A DNA stretch of 64,000 nucleotides from Vibrio ishigakensis. Its GTDB lineage: Bacteria; Pseudomonadota; Gammaproteobacteria; Enterobacterales; Vibrionaceae. Of this stretch, positions 46,902 to 58,048 are shown one piece after another. The notes beneath the pieces were generated by a model. It was not told the origin of the DNA. It ran no database searches and was given only the letters and a program-made list of their open reading frames with translations. Positions within the stretch are counted from its first letter, which is position 1, and each line of letters starts with the position of its first letter. The translations under genes and the position numbers were made by a program. Location: contig NZ_AP024881.1 of the NCBI RefSeq assembly GCF_024347675.1, forward strand, positions 1,798,001-1,862,000, read 5' to 3'.

Positions 46902-47912
46902 TTACGATTCGATATCAAACCCAAAATGTCGATAGGCTCTTTCAGTAACAATTCGACCACGTGGGGTTCTTTGCAGATAGCCCTGCTGAATGAGATACGG
47001 TTCGAGTACATCCTCGATCGTATCCTTCTCTTCACCAATAGCAGCAGCCATATTGTCCAAACCAACGGGACCACCGGAGAACTTCTCGATGATCGCCAGT
47101 AGCAGTTTACGGTCCATATAATCAAAACCTAGAGTGTCGACGTCGAGCATGTTAAGCGCTTTATCAGCAATATCCGCATCGATATGACCATCACCTTTTA
47201 CTTCGGCGTAATCTCGAACGCGGCGAAGCAAGCGGTTAGCGATACGTGGCGTACCACGAGCACGGCGCGCTACCTCTAATGCTCCTTCTGGAGACATAGA
47301 AAGGTTTAAGCAATCGGCACTGCGCTGCACGATATGCTGCAGATCTTCAATTTTGTAATACTCAAGGCGCTGAGTAATACCAAAGCGATCGCGCAGCGGC
47401 GAGGTCAATGAACCGGCGCGAGTAGTCGCACCAATCAGGGTAAACGGAGGCAGATCGATCTTGATAGAGCGCGCCGCTGGGCCCTCCCCTATCATGATAT
47501 CCAACTGGTAGTCTTCCATCGCCGGATAGAGCACCTCTTCAACCATAGGGCTAAGGCGGTGGATCTCATCGATAAAGAGCACATCGTTCTCTTCAAGGTT
47601 GGTAAGAAGCGCTGCTAGATCGCCGGCCTTTTCCAGAACTGGGCCAGAGGTGGTGCGAATGTTCACTTCCATCTCGTTAGCAACGATATTGGCTAACGTG
47701 GTTTTACCAAGACCGGGAGGACCAAAGATAAGAAGGTGGTCTAGGGCCTCATTTCGCAGCTGAGCCGCTTTAATAAAGATCTCCATCTGGCCACGTACGT
47801 GATCCTGACCTTGATAATCGGCCAGCTTTTTAGGACGAATGGCGCGGTCGATGGCCTCTTCGTCTTTAAAGGTTGGGTTATCGGCTGCGATTAGGCGATC
47901 CGCTTCAATCAT
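46902..47912 (-). CDS. ruvB: Holliday junction DNA helicase RuvB
   Basis: This 336-aa AAA+ motor has Walker [12 protein letters not shown], Walker [11 protein letters not shown], sensor [18 protein letters not shown] and a C-terminal winged helix. It drives branch migration at Holliday junctions with RuvA. It lies 3 nt after ruvA. It is complete and of normal length. Confidence 0.98.
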   Translation of the reverse strand: MIEADRLIAADNPTFKDEEAIDRAIRPKKLADYQGQDHVRGQMEIFIKAAQLRNEALDHLLIFGPPGLGKTTLANIVANEMEVNIRTTSGPVLEKAGDLAALLTNLEENDVLFIDEIHRLSPMVEEVLYPAMEDYQLDIMIGEGPAARSIKIDLPPFTLIGATTRAGSLTSPLRDRFGITQRLEYYKIEDLQHIVQRSADCLNLSMSPEGALEVARRARGTPRIANRLLRRVRDYAEVKGDGHIDADIADKALNMLDVDTLGFDYMDRKLLLAIIEKFSGGPVGLDNMAAAIGEEKDTIEDVLEPYLIQQGYLQRTPRGRIVTERAYRHFGFDIES

Positions 47913-47915
47913 GCT

Positions 47916-48530
47916 TTATACCATAGCCCTTAGCGCTTCTTTGATTAGGGTTTCACTGCTCATCTCTGGCTGTGCTACTTGAGACACTACCTTGGAGGCC
48001 ATCTGAGGTTTGTAGCCCAGTGCCAGAAGCGCACTGATTGCTTCTTCTAGCGCCGCATCTTCTTTAGATACACCGTTATCAATAGGCGCGGCATCTGTGG
48101 CAGGAGTGAACAGATCGCCCGCGCCCCAGCCTTTAAGACGGTCTTTCATCTCAACTACTAGGCGCTCAGCAGTTTTCTTACCTACACCCGGCAGTTTAAC
48201 TAGAGTGGAAATGTCTTCGTGTTCTACACAGCTAACAAACTGAGAGGCGGTCATACCAGATAGGATACCAAGGCCAAGCTTAGGGCCTACACCGTTTGCC
48301 TTGATGACTTCGCGGAACAGCGCACGTTCAGCAACGGTGTTAAAACCGTACAGCAACTGTGCATCTTCGCGAACAACAAAATGGGTGTAAATAATGGCTT
48401 CTTGACCAACTTCAGGGAGCTCATAAAAACAACTCATTGGCATCTGAACTTCATAGCCAACACCAGATACTTCAATCAAAAGTTCTGGTGGTTGTTTCTC
48501 GATGAGGGTGCCTCGTAAACGTCCTATCAC
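47916..48530 (-). CDS. ruvA: Holliday junction DNA helicase subunit RuvA
   Basis: This 204-aa tetrameric junction-binding protein has an N-terminal OB fold ([13 protein letters not shown]), two helix-hairpin-helix motifs ([14 protein letters not shown] and [16 protein letters not shown]) and a C-terminal domain that touches RuvB. It has a GTG start. It is separated from ruvC by 110 nt, as in other enterics and vibrios. Confidence 0.98.
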   Translation of the reverse strand: MIGRLRGTLIEKQPPELLIEVSGVGYEVQMPMSCFYELPEVGQEAIIYTHFVVREDAQLLYGFNTVAERALFREVIKANGVGPKLGLGILSGMTASQFVSCVEHEDISTLVKLPGVGKKTAERLVVEMKDRLKGWGAGDLFTPATDAAPIDNGVSKEDAALEEAISALLALGYKPQMASKVVSQVAQPEMSSETLIKEALRAMV

Positions 48531-48640
48531 TGCATATTTCCAATTGGGATAACTCTAACCAAAGATGATAATCAATAACTGGACGGATAGCCAGTAGTCA
48601 TCGTCAGGAGTGGGTAAGGAGTCGTATAATTTCTGAGGTA

Positions 48641-49162
48641 CTAGCGATAACGACCACGTCTGGCTGAGGTTGCCTTACCCGCCAATGCCACCAGCGTCTT
48701 GTTGGTATTGGCATGACAGATAGCCACACCTAAGGCATCCGCTGCATCGGCCTGAGGCTTGGCTGGCAGTACGAGCATCTGCTGAACCATGTGCTGAACC
48801 TGGGCTTTATCTGCCCCGCCCGTGCCAACGACCGCCTGCTTGATAAGCCTTGCTGCATACTCGTGTACTGGAAGATCAGCATTAACCGCTGCAACAATAG
48901 CACTGCCACGAGCCTGACCAAGCTTAAGTGCCGAGTCGGCATTCTTCGACATGAACACCTGCTCGATAGCAAATACGTCAGGATTAAACTGAGTAATAAT
49001 CTCACTCACCCCTGCGTAGATCTGCTTTAGGCGACCCGGCAGCTCTTTTTCTGAGGTGCGGATACAACCACTGCCTAGGTATTGCAGCTTTCTTCCTGTC
49101 TGGCGAATAACCCCATAGCCTGTGATTCTTGAGCCTGGGTCGATACCTAAGATAATGGTCAT
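48641..49162 (-). CDS. ruvC: Crossover junction endodeoxyribonuclease RuvC
   Basis: This 173-aa resolvase has an RNase H-like fold. The catalytic acids are D7 ([12 protein letters not shown]), E67 (FAIEQVF) and two Asp near the C-terminus ([13 protein letters not shown]139/D142). I chose the ATG at 49162; an upstream in-frame ATG would add 14 residues not found in the family. It cuts junctions that RuvAB have migrated. Confidence 0.97.
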   Translation of the reverse strand: MTIILGIDPGSRITGYGVIRQTGRKLQYLGSGCIRTSEKELPGRLKQIYAGVSEIITQFNPDVFAIEQVFMSKNADSALKLGQARGSAIVAAVNADLPVHEYAARLIKQAVVGTGGADKAQVQHMVQQMLVLPAKPQADAADALGVAICHANTNKTLVALAGKATSARRGRYR

Positions 49163-49190
49163 GCTGTTCTCTTTTTTATAGCTTATAAAT

Positions 49191-49218
49191 AAAAACTCCC
49201 GCAAAAGCGGGAGTTTTT
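49191..49218 (-). terminator. Intrinsic terminator of aspS
   Basis: AAAAACTCCCGC / GCGGGAGTTTTT with loop AAAA is a strong symmetric terminator. It lies 18 nt after the aspS stop codon and within the ruvC upstream region. Confidence 0.92.
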
Positions 49219-49235
49219 CAAGTCCGAGGCTGTAA

Positions 49236-51011
49236 TTATTCAGCTTCTTTCTTCGCTGCTGTAACCGCGATAGCTAGCTCTTCAAGAGCCGCTGGGTTAG
49301 CTAGGCTAGGTGCATCTGTTAGCAGACACGCTGCAGCCGTGGTTTTCGGGAATGCGATAACGTCACGGATGTTCTCAGTGCCACACAGAAGCATAACTAG
49401 ACGGTCAAGACCGAATGCTAGACCTGCGTGCGGTGGAGTACCGAACTTAAGTGCATCTAGCAGGAAGCCGAATTTCTGCTGCTGCTCGTCTGCCTCGATA
49501 CCTAGGATATCGAATACTGCAGATTGCATGTCAGCGTTGTGGATACGTACTGAACCACCACCTACTTCGTAGCCGTTGATTACCATGTCGTACGCGTTTG
49601 AGTTCGCAGCCGCTGGGTTAGCTTTTAGCTCTTCTGGGGAAACGCCTAGAGGAGAGGTAAATGGGTGGTGCATCGCGTGCAGGTTACCTTCACCGTCTTC
49701 TTCAAACATTGGAAAGTCTACAACCCATAGCGGAGCCCATGCTGACTCGTCAGTCAGCTCTAGGTCTTTACCTACTTTCAGACGAAGTGCGCCCATAGCT
49801 TCTGCTACAACGGTTGCTTTGTCTGCACCAAATAGGATGATATCGCCAGTTTGTGCGCCAGAGCGCTCAACGATGCCGTTGATCACTTCTTCATTTAGGA
49901 ACTTAGCAACAGGAGACTGGATACCTTCTAGGCCAGCCTCAAGGTCGTTAACCTTCATCCAAGCTAGACCTTTCGCGCCGTAGATACCTACGTACTCTGC
50001 ATAGCCGTCGATTTGCTTACGAGTCAGCTTAGCACCGCCTGGTACGCGAAGAACGGCAACGCGGCCTTTCTCATCGTTAGCTGGGCCTGAGAATACTTTG
50101 AACTCAACGTCTTTTAGAAGATCGGCAACGTCCACTAGCTCTAGTGGGTTACGTAGATCTGGCTTGTCACTACCGAAACGACGGATAGCTTCGCTAAACG
50201 GCATTACTGGGAATTGACCTAGGTCTACGTTTAGTAGTTCTTGCCACATGTCACGAACCATCTTCTCAGTGGTTGCGCGAACTTCATCAGCCGACATGAA
50301 AGAAGTTTCGATATCGATCTGAGTGAACTCAGGCTGACGGTCAGCACGCAAGTCTTCATCGCGGAAGCACTTAACGATTTGGTAGTAACGGTCAAAACCA
50401 GACATCATTAGAAGCTGTTTGAATAGCTGTGGAGACTGAGGAAGCGCGTAGAAGCTACCTTTGTGAACACGGCTAGGTACCAGGTAGTCACGAGCACCTT
50501 CTGGAGTCGCTTTAGTCAGCACTGGAGTTTCGATGTCTAGGAAACCATTCTCATCAAGGAAACGACGAACAAAGCTTGATGCTTTAGCACGTAGCTTGAT
50601 GCGGTCGCTCATTTCAGGGCGACGCAGGTCAAGATAGCGGTACTTTAGACGTTGCTCTTCAGAGTTATTTTGGTTGAAGTCTAGAGGCAGAACGTCAGCA
50701 CGGTTGATGATCTCTAGGCCAGTAGCCAAGATTTCTACTTCACCGGTAGCCATATCTTTGTTGATTTGGCTGTCTGGACGCGCGCGCACTTCACCGGTTA
50801 GCTTGATGCAGAACTCGTTACGAAGAAGGTTCGCAACCTCAAATACATCCGCCATATCTGGATCAACAACAACTTGAACGATACCTTCACGATCACGCAT
50901 ATCGATAAAGATAAGACCGCCTAAATCACGACGACGGTTAACCCAGCCGCACAATTCTACCGTTTGTCCTGCAAGGGACTTGTTCAGTTGACCACAATAA
51001 TGGCTACGCAT
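49236..51011 (-). CDS. aspS: Aspartyl-tRNA synthetase
   Basis: This 591-aa bacterial-type class IIb synthetase charges tRNA-Asp. It has an N-terminal OB anticodon-binding domain ([20 protein letters not shown]), motif 2 [18 protein letters not shown], the bacterial GAD insertion domain and motif 3 [14 protein letters not shown] chose the ATG at 51011 ([10 protein letters not shown]), where the family normally starts; a longer in-frame extension is unlikely. It is convergent with nothing and is followed by its own terminator. Confidence 0.98.
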   Translation of the reverse strand: MRSHYCGQLNKSLAGQTVELCGWVNRRRDLGGLIFIDMRDREGIVQVVVDPDMADVFEVANLLRNEFCIKLTGEVRARPDSQINKDMATGEVEILATGLEIINRADVLPLDFNQNNSEEQRLKYRYLDLRRPEMSDRIKLRAKASSFVRRFLDENGFLDIETPVLTKATPEGARDYLVPSRVHKGSFYALPQSPQLFKQLLMMSGFDRYYQIVKCFRDEDLRADRQPEFTQIDIETSFMSADEVRATTEKMVRDMWQELLNVDLGQFPVMPFSEAIRRFGSDKPDLRNPLELVDVADLLKDVEFKVFSGPANDEKGRVAVLRVPGGAKLTRKQIDGYAEYVGIYGAKGLAWMKVNDLEAGLEGIQSPVAKFLNEEVINGIVERSGAQTGDIILFGADKATVVAEAMGALRLKVGKDLELTDESAWAPLWVVDFPMFEEDGEGNLHAMHHPFTSPLGVSPEELKANPAAANSNAYDMVINGYEVGGGSVRIHNADMQSAVFDILGIEADEQQQKFGFLLDALKFGTPPHAGLAFGLDRLVMLLCGTENIRDVIAFPKTTAAACLLTDAPSLANPAALEELAIAVTAAKKEAE

Positions 51012-51212
51012 ATTCAATTTCCTGAATGTTTTGATGTTGAAAGAGGTGGCGTAAACGATCTCTCGATCTTGACGCAATTAGCTGACATTTATACTTGGAA
51101 ATAGCCTCAAAATCGACTGCCTTAACGATTTTTTATGGCTTATCTCTTCGCTTTGCTCTGTTTTTGAACAATAGCGGCATTAAAAGCTAAGATCTCACCA
51201 CACAGTGGGTGA

Positions 51213-51995
<783 letters not shown>

Positions 51996-52056
51996 CTGAT
52001 AATCCTATCTGTAATCCCAACTATACTTAACTGCATTGTCATGGTTGGGATTACTT

Positions 52057-53049
52057 ATGAGCAAAGTCATAGCCTTAATTCTGTTTCTGCTGATTGCCCC
52101 GCAAAGCCTTGCTCATAAAGGACTGCCTCCCGGTCCTCTTCCCCTTAAAATAGACACTGCCCTATTCGTTGCTGATGTTGATGGTATAGACACCTCATCA
52201 CAGAGCTTTGATATCCGCCTCTTCTACAGCGTGCGTTGGATGGACTCCCGTGAAGCACACCCAGGACCCGATCCTATTACCAAAGACCTTAATGATGTGT
52301 GGCATCCGCAGTTTCAAATCGTCAATCAGCAAAAGATCTTCTTTCACAACAAAGACAGGGTCACCATCTCTCCCGAAGGTCAGGTCTCCCTGATGATTGC
52401 TAGCTGGGGTTCATACTCACAAGCAATGAGACTGTATCGCTTTCCCTTTGATGTGCAGGACTTTAACTTTCATATCGTTGCGCCCGGATATAATCCTGAT
52501 GAGATAATCATGGTGGATAGAGTAAACCTTTCAGGGATTGCTAAAAGTCTCTCTTTGGCTGACTGGAAGATCATCGATTGGTTTGCTGAGACCCGCTCTT
52601 ATCAACCGTATGAGAACGACAATATCAATGTCTCGGGTATCAACTATGGGTTTATCGCCGAGAGGCTAACGAGTTATTACGTACTTAAGATGATACTGCC
52701 ACTGACGCTCATAGTGGCTATGTCTTGGGCGGTGTTCTGGATGGACCCTTTGAATGTATCTAGTAATGTTGGTATCGCAATTACCTCTATGCTGACCCTA
52801 ATCGCCTATCGCTTTTCTGCGGATACCATATTACCAAGACTGCCCTACCTCACCAGCCTCGATTACTTCATTCTTGCCTCGACTATTTTGGTGTTTATGA
52901 GCCTTTTGCAATGCATCGCTACCTCTGCACTGGCAAAAGATGGCAAAATGCATCTCGCTCATCGTCTGGATATCATCTGTCGTATCGCATTTCCGGCACT
53001 ATTTTTGTTACTTGCGCTAGAAACCCTGGTTTTCAGGGCGCTGATTTAA
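52057..53049 (+). CDS. Prokaryotic pentameric ligand-gated ion channel
   Basis: This 330-aa protein of the Cys-loop receptor superfamily (GLIC/ELIC-like) has a signal peptide (residues 1-19, MSKVIALILF...SLAH) and an extracellular beta-sandwich with the FPFDVQDF signature (129-136), which replaces the Cys loop as in other bacterial members. Four helices follow: M1 about 206-226, pore-lining M2 about 235-252, M3 about 268-290 and M4 about 306-328. The M2-M3 loop LPRLPYLTSLDYF is diagnostic. It forms a homopentameric channel in the inner membrane. The ligand is not known. I chose the ATG at 52057 over an upstream TTG because it starts the signal peptide. Confidence 0.93.
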   Translation: MSKVIALILFLLIAPQSLAHKGLPPGPLPLKIDTALFVADVDGIDTSSQSFDIRLFYSVRWMDSREAHPGPDPITKDLNDVWHPQFQIVNQQKIFFHNKDRVTISPEGQVSLMIASWGSYSQAMRLYRFPFDVQDFNFHIVAPGYNPDEIIMVDRVNLSGIAKSLSLADWKIIDWFAETRSYQPYENDNINVSGINYGFIAERLTSYYVLKMILPLTLIVAMSWAVFWMDPLNVSSNVGIAITSMLTLIAYRFSADTILPRLPYLTSLDYFILASTILVFMSLLQCIATSALAKDGKMHLAHRLDIICRIAFPALFLLLALETLVFRALI

Positions 53050-53154
53050 TCAAATTGCAATTTAGTTCAATTATGTTTGGATAAGTTAATGCATTTGCGT
53101 GCTTTATGCACAGCTAGACATATGCAAAAAGACATTATCTATTGCAAAACGCCT

Positions 53155-53167
53155 TTGCATTTTGCAA
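53155..53167. promoter_or_regulatory. LuxO-type binding site
   Basis: TTGCATTTTGCAA matches the LuxO consensus TTGCA-WWW-TGCAA at every position. It lies about 75 nt upstream of the sigma54 promoter of qrr, a normal distance for a sigma54 activator. Further partial TGCA motifs occur at 53090-53150. Confidence 0.8.
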
Positions 53168-53229
53168 CTTGCGAACATCAGAATAACCATTCCCATTAAA
53201 AACAAAGACTTAACAACAAAAATAAAAAG

Positions 53230-53247
53230 TTGGCACGCTCCGTGCAT
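53230..53247 (+). promoter_or_regulatory. Sigma54 promoter of the Qrr sRNA
   Basis: TTGGCACG...GTGCAT has the invariant GG (53232-53233) and GC (53244-53245) exactly 10 nt apart, as sigma54 promoters need. It places the transcription start near 53257. Confidence 0.88.
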
Positions 53248-53256
53248 AGTGTACAG

Positions 53257-53366
53257 TGATCCTTTTAAGCCAAGGATCACCTAGCCAACTGACGTTGTTA
53301 GTGAACGTAGTTTTTGTTCACAAGAATACAGGCCAGCCCATCTTTATTAAGGGCTGGCTTTTTTTT
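53257..53366 (+). ncRNA. qrr: Qrr quorum regulatory small RNA
   Basis: This is an RNA of about 110 nt. Stem-loop 1 is TGATCC...GGATCA. It is followed by the conserved Qrr core CCTAGCCAACTGACGTTGTT and AGTGAAC, then GTTCAC pairing and a terminator hairpin (CCAGCCC / GGGCTGG plus eight T). The core is the segment that base-pairs with luxR/hapR, aphA and luxO mRNAs with Hfq. Expression depends on phospho-LuxO and sigma54, matching the sites upstream. It is not beside luxO here, so it is probably one of the qrr2-5 loci rather than qrr1; which one is not decided. Confidence 0.95.
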
Positions 53367-53397
53367 ACCTTGCGTTTAGTGACCCCTTTTCAGATAC

Positions 53398-53429
53398 AAA
53401 AAAACCAGCGAGTTTCCCCACTGGTTTTT
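53398..53429 (-). terminator. Probable terminator of torECA
   Basis: AAAACCAG / CTGGTTTT with a 12-nt loop is followed on the minus strand by a T-run. It lies 24 nt past the torA stop codon. The stem is short, so strength is uncertain. Confidence 0.6.
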
Positions 53430-53452
53430 ATTTTGCAATTGACTAATTGCTT

Positions 53453-55918
53453 TTAGCTTACCTCAATCGGTCCACCAAATGCTGTGACCGGTGGTACCTC
53501 ACCCTTGAACTTCTCAAAATCCACCAAGCAGGTATTTGCCGAGGTTGCCTGAGCAAGCTCCGAAGATGGGATATCTTGGGTTAGCGTATTCGGGTCACCA
53601 TAGGTGTCAATAGCGCCTATCTTCTCGTTCAGAGGGCCATACCAAGCCCCCTCCTCGATACGAACCACACCCTCAGGGTATGCGCTCGACACTACGGCAC
53701 CGGCAAGCAGCTGACCACGGTCATTGAATACGCGCACTAGGTCACCATCTTTAATGCCTTTTGCTTTTGCATCGTTCGGGTTCATATAGCAAGGCTCACG
53801 ACCTTGTACCGCATAGGTAGCGCGGAACTCTTCCGATTCACACATCTGTGAGTGCAAACGCTTGTCTGGGTGACAAGATTGCAGCCAATATGGATGTTTA
53901 TCAGAGCCTGGACCACCGTGTGAGCGCTCAGACTTCTCAAACCACATAGGGTGGTTCTGACAGTGCTCATAGTTAAAGCGACCAATGGTTCGGCTTGAGA
54001 TCTCAATAAAGCCTGAAGGGGTACCAAGAGCATTAATCTCAGGGTCCTCACGGAAGTCGGCATGACGAGTCCAAGGTTTACCTTTACCAAAGTCTAGGAA
54101 GCCTTTCTCCCAAAACTCGGCAAACTCAGGCATATTGAAGTTCGGGTTCGACGCCTTACAGCCATCGTATAGGCTCTTCACCCACTCCATCTCGTTCATG
54201 CCACGAGTGTAGTCTTTATCACGGCCCCAGCGCTTAGTCAGCTCGGTCATGATTTCAAAGTCAGTCTTAGACTGGAACAGTGGATCGACTAGCTTATGCA
54301 TAGCGACCAGACCACGACCAGAGTAGGCACCATAGCCATCAATGTCATTACGCTCATACTGAGTACAAGCAGGCAAAACGATATCGGAGAAACGACAGGT
54401 TGCTGTCCAAGCAAAATCGATAGTGACCAGAGTTTGAAGGTTTTGGAACGCCTTCTTCATTCGGTTTCTATCTTGGTGGTGGTGCCATGGGTTGTTACCA
54501 CTGATCACCATCATCTTAAATGGTGGCAGTGTCACTTGGTTACCATTGGCTTGGATCTTCTTACCCGGCTCAAGTAAGCAGTCTACCCAACGAGCTACCG
54601 GAATTACGCTGCTGTAACCGTTGTAGTCCTTGTTGGTGTGTTTTGGCTGTTGGCCTGTATCTATGTTCAGCGGGAACGCACCCGGTGCGCCAAAGCCCGT
54701 TGACGATACACCGATACCTGAGTAATGGTGACCGTATGAGACACCACCACCTGGCAGGCCGATCTGGCCGATCATGGCTGCGACAACTGCACCCATCCAA
54801 TATGGCTGCTCACCGTGCTCTTGACGCTGGATACACCAACCAAACAGGATTTGGGTACGGCCCTTAACCAGCATGCGAGCGAACTCACGGATCTTATCCG
54901 CTGGTACGCCACAGATCTCAGCCGCCCATTCAGGAGTTTTCTCAACCTTGTCTTTCGACTCACCGGTTAGGTAAGGAACAAAGTCGTCAAAGCCTAGGCA
55001 GTAAAGGTCGATAAATTTCTTATCGTACAGCTCCTCTTTATACAAGGTATGCGCGATACCTAGCATGAAGGCTACGTCGGTTTGCGGGTTAACGTATAGG
55101 TGTTCGTTGTTTAGGTATTGCTGAGTCTTGTTCTTAACCGGATCCACCGAGATCACGTTGATCTCTTTCTTAGCAACCTTCTCTTTAAGCTGCTCTAGGT
55201 ATTCAAACGACTCGTGGGTCTCACAGGTCCAACCTACTTGCAGGTTCTTAACCGGATCGTTTGCCCAGATAATGATGTTGTCACTGTTCTCTAGGATAAG
55301 CTCCCAAGAGGTACCTTGTGCGTATACCTCGGTCGAACCTAGAACGTAAGGCAGAATAGTTTGCCCTGCACCGGTTGAGTAGTCTCCCACTTTCTTCACT
55401 GAGTAGCCGTGCAGACCGATAGCACGCTGCATATGGTTGTTACAGCTGTGCATCTGACCGGTTTGACGCCAGCCAGTCTGACCTGCGTGCAGTGCCCATG
55501 GACCGTAGTCTTTCTGGACGCGCTCTAGCTCACGATAGAAAAGATCCAAAGCCTCATCCCAGGTCACACGCACAAAACGGTTGTTACCACGAGTGTCGGC
55601 CGCATATTTGTGTTTCTTCAGCCAATCTAGGCGAACCATAGGGTAACGCACACGTGAAGGGCTATAGATGATACCCTTGATGCCGTTTAGCATGTCCGTT
55701 GGATACTTGTCGGCTTCTAGAGGCGTGACCTCTTGAACCTTACCTGCCCAAACACGAGCTCGGAAAGCACCCCAGTGTGAGCCACTAGTTTTCCATACGC
55801 CGTCAGTAGATTCGGCCGCACTCGCGCCAGATGAAACCAGAAGGCTTGGACCAATTACAGAAGCTGCTGCACCCGTTGCACCTAAACCTTTCAGAAAGCT
55901 TCTTCTTGATAATGACAT
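53453..55918 (-). CDS. torA: Trimethylamine-N-oxide reductase TorA
   Basis: This 821-aa periplasmic molybdoenzyme reduces TMAO in anaerobic respiration. It has a Tat signal peptide [10 protein letters not shown] (cleavage after SGASA, about 34). The bis-MGD binding domains follow; the probable Mo-ligand serine is S181 in GDYSTGAGQ. The C-terminal molybdopterin dinucleotide domain starts at about 660. The length is right for the TorA/BisC family. It is the last gene of torECA, 19 nt after torC. No torD chaperone gene lies in the window. Confidence 0.96.
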   Translation of the reverse strand: MSLSRRSFLKGLGATGAAASVIGPSLLVSSGASAAESTDGVWKTSGSHWGAFRARVWAGKVQEVTPLEADKYPTDMLNGIKGIIYSPSRVRYPMVRLDWLKKHKYAADTRGNNRFVRVTWDEALDLFYRELERVQKDYGPWALHAGQTGWRQTGQMHSCNNHMQRAIGLHGYSVKKVGDYSTGAGQTILPYVLGSTEVYAQGTSWELILENSDNIIIWANDPVKNLQVGWTCETHESFEYLEQLKEKVAKKEINVISVDPVKNKTQQYLNNEHLYVNPQTDVAFMLGIAHTLYKEELYDKKFIDLYCLGFDDFVPYLTGESKDKVEKTPEWAAEICGVPADKIREFARMLVKGRTQILFGWCIQRQEHGEQPYWMGAVVAAMIGQIGLPGGGVSYGHHYSGIGVSSTGFGAPGAFPLNIDTGQQPKHTNKDYNGYSSVIPVARWVDCLLEPGKKIQANGNQVTLPPFKMMVISGNNPWHHHQDRNRMKKAFQNLQTLVTIDFAWTATCRFSDIVLPACTQYERNDIDGYGAYSGRGLVAMHKLVDPLFQSKTDFEIMTELTKRWGRDKDYTRGMNEMEWVKSLYDGCKASNPNFNMPEFAEFWEKGFLDFGKGKPWTRHADFREDPEINALGTPSGFIEISSRTIGRFNYEHCQNHPMWFEKSERSHGGPGSDKHPYWLQSCHPDKRLHSQMCESEEFRATYAVQGREPCYMNPNDAKAKGIKDGDLVRVFNDRGQLLAGAVVSSAYPEGVVRIEEGAWYGPLNEKIGAIDTYGDPNTLTQDIPSSELAQATSANTCLVDFEKFKGEVPPVTAFGGPIEVS

Positions 55919-55936
55919 TATTTCTCTCCGTCAGAA

Positions 55937-57121
55937 TTAGTGATGCTCATCTGAGAAATCAGATGAATGTTTCTGTAGGTACTTAAGTACCAAGGCTTCA
56001 CTATCGGTATCTAGGTTAACGAACGCCGACATACCGTTGAACATGCCAGGCCATGCGTTTGCAGTGAAGTGCGCTGGCGCTGGCTGGGTGTGACAGGTAG
56101 AACAGTTAACTTGATAAGACTCTGCCGCTCTTTCCCAGATAGGCTCGTAGCCTTGGATCATAGACCCTTGCTTCATCCATACCTTAGCCACAACACGACC
56201 CCATGGAAGACCGGTTAGCTCATCCTCTTTCTCTTCAAAGCTCTCGACAATCTGGTCGTTTTGAGCCGCTTCTTTCATAAGAGAAGCAACAGGGATGTTC
56301 ATACCAAAGTCTTCTTGGATTACACGGCCAAAGCCCTTGTCTTTACGCCAACCGGCAATCTCAACTTGGATGGCATCGCCTTTAACCTGAAGAACCTTAA
56401 CCTCAGAGGCTGGGTTTAGAAGACCCGCTTCCACGCTAAGGGCTTCATCTTCATATAGAGGAAGGTGGCGCACTGATACATAAGTGTTGTCTTTAGAGAA
56501 GGAGGTAGAGTGTGCCATTTGCTCAAGCTCGCCGACCATACCGCCTGAGCTGTCCATATTTTCAGGTAGCTTGTGAGCGATACCTTTGTGACAGTCCAAA
56601 CAGCTTTGATCACGTTCAGCCGCTTGCTTCATCTGGATACGTGCCGTTGGAGACATTAGCTCGAAGTCCATTGAGTCGTAATTATGACAGTTTTTACACT
56701 CAAGGGAGCCATTGGCAGCAAAGCGATCCCACTCATGACGAGCAAGTTCGAAGCGACGTGCTTCAAATTTTTCTGGTGTACCTAAATCACCGAAGATCTG
56801 TGCGTACACCTCTTTAGAGGCTTGGATCTTACGGGCAATTTTTGCGGTCCATTCATGCGGTACGTGACAGTCAGGACAGGTTGCTCTTACACCAGAATGG
56901 TTTTTCCAGTGAACCGTTTCCTGAAGTTCTACGTAAACATTATCTCGCATTGTATGACAGCTGATACAAAACTCTTCAGTATTGGTTGCTTCTAGCGCGG
57001 TGTTGAAACCACCCCAGAAAATAACGCCGGCTAAAAAGCCGCCGAGAGTCAGCACGCCTAGACTGATGTGTCTGGCGGGACGACTCATGGTTTTCCACAT
57101 TTTGACAATTAGTGACTTCAT
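55937..57121 (-). CDS. torC: Pentahaem c-type cytochrome TorC
   Basis: This 394-aa membrane-anchored cytochrome of the NapC/NirT family carries electrons from menaquinol to TorA. It has one N-terminal helix (about 17-38). Five CxxCH haem sites are visible: CISCH (52), CPDCH (82), CKNCH (142), CLDCH (174) and CSTCH (340). Four are in the NapC-like part and the fifth is in the C-terminal domain, as in TorC. It lies 41 nt after torE. Confidence 0.97.
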   Translation of the reverse strand: MKSLIVKMWKTMSRPARHISLGVLTLGGFLAGVIFWGGFNTALEATNTEEFCISCHTMRDNVYVELQETVHWKNHSGVRATCPDCHVPHEWTAKIARKIQASKEVYAQIFGDLGTPEKFEARRFELARHEWDRFAANGSLECKNCHNYDSMDFELMSPTARIQMKQAAERDQSCLDCHKGIAHKLPENMDSSGGMVGELEQMAHSTSFSKDNTYVSVRHLPLYEDEALSVEAGLLNPASEVKVLQVKGDAIQVEIAGWRKDKGFGRVIQEDFGMNIPVASLMKEAAQNDQIVESFEEKEDELTGLPWGRVVAKVWMKQGSMIQGYEPIWERAAESYQVNCSTCHTQPAPAHFTANAWPGMFNGMSAFVNLDTDSEALVLKYLQKHSSDFSDEHH

Positions 57122-57162
57122 TGTGCTCTCACTTATCGGATATTTAGTTGGTCAATCTTGAG

Positions 57163-57339
57163 TTAGCCGTGTGCGCCAGGGGGACCTAAAACGAACACTT
57201 GTAACATCCAAACGATAAATCCGTAGCCGCCGACTAAAATGACGCTCAACACTGGGAACATCACGACAGCGATAAAGAAAAACGACTTCCACTCCAAGGA
57301 GCGTGTCTCCTCTTCAGGAATACTCTTCGAATCACTCAT
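57163..57339 (-). CDS. torE: TorE, small membrane protein of the TMAO operon
   Basis: This 58-aa protein has an acidic N-terminus (MSDSKSIPEEETRSLEW), one helix (about 19-41) and a short tail ending GPPGAHG. It resembles NapE/TorE, found before torC in Vibrio and Shewanella tor operons. It is the first gene of torECA. Its role is not settled. It is easily missed because of its size. Confidence 0.9.
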   Translation of the reverse strand: MSDSKSIPEEETRSLEWKSFFFIAVVMFPVLSVILVGGYGFIVWMLQVFVLGPPGAHG

Positions 57340-57814
57340 AGCATCTTGCCTTGCACTGGTTAATTGACCGCGCGAATGCGAGGTCAGACGTTAGTAAAAA
57401 ATTTAGACCAATTTTCTGGAGCACGCCTTAAACGTGCCTGATTCTATTGAGAGTTTTTTATATTCAACTCATCAATCACGCATCGAATTGCATACCCCTA
57501 TAAAGATTGCGGGATTATACGCATTTACACTTGTAAGGAAATGTAAATATCTAATTTAGATGATATTTCGCGTTTTGCGGTACGAAAAACAAGCAAACAG
57601 TTATCATCCAAGATCTGCGCTTTATCCACAGTTTTTGTGGATAAAGCCTTTAAAGCCAGTTGCTGATTAGCATGAGCAAGAGTCAACACAAAAATTAAGT
57701 TTTTTATCAATGAAAACGAAATCGCTTGAGCTAACGTTTTGATGAAATAGCGGTTGCAGGGAAAATGTTGCAGGTCTACTGTGAATCTTGAAACACATAA
57801 AAGAAAGAGAAGCT
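57340..57814. promoter_or_regulatory. Divergent control region between torE and TIGR02647 gene
   Basis: No gene is present. It is AT-rich around 57525-57590 with inverted repeats ATTTACA/TGTAAAT (57523-57547) and AAATATC/GATATTT. Two DnaA-type nonamers (57622-57630, 57636-57644) lie back to back. Promoters for torECA (leftward) and the small gene (rightward) must lie here; no TorR or CRP site was placed with confidence. Confidence 0.5.
57620..57646. promoter_or_regulatory. Inverted pair of perfect DnaA boxes
   Basis: TTATCCACA and TGTGGATAA, both exact DnaA-box consensus matches, face each other across 5 nt (11-bp arms CTTTATCCACA / TGTGGATAAAG). It could bind DnaA or form a hairpin. No replication genes are nearby, so it is not oriC. 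Confidence 0.6.
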
Positions 57815-58048
57815 ATGAAATTTGACCAACAACTAATCGATGAGCTCAACCTACTGGTTCAATTTGATTTAAGTAGCGCCGCCACCGGCATTAAGGTTCA
57901 TTCCGATGCCCCCGAATCTACCCGCCAAGCCATTGAGCGTCTTTTTGATAAAGGACTGTGCACGCTTAAAGATGGAGGCTATCTCACTGATGAGGGTATC
58001 GAGGTGGCAGAGCAAGCTGATAAGATCTTGCGAGTTTTGAGTCACTAA
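57815..58048 (+). CDS. TIGR02647 family protein
   Basis: This 77-aa soluble protein fits the TIGR02647 family (ELNLLVQFDLSSAATGIKVH and the DGGYLTDEG turn), which has a winged-helix-like order. The family is known only as conserved hypothetical, with DNA binding suspected. I chose the ATG at 57815 because AAGAGAAG precedes it; a TTG nine codons earlier is unlikely. Its stop codon abuts the next ATG, so it forms a two-gene operon. Confidence 0.85.
   Translation: MKFDQQLIDELNLLVQFDLSSAATGIKVHSDAPESTRQAIERLFDKGLCTLKDGGYLTDEGIEVAEQADKILRVLSH

Noticed and set aside
57620..57646. Chromosomal origin of replication
   Set aside because: There are only two DnaA boxes, no AT-rich unwinding array with further boxes, and no replication or partition genes at this site.
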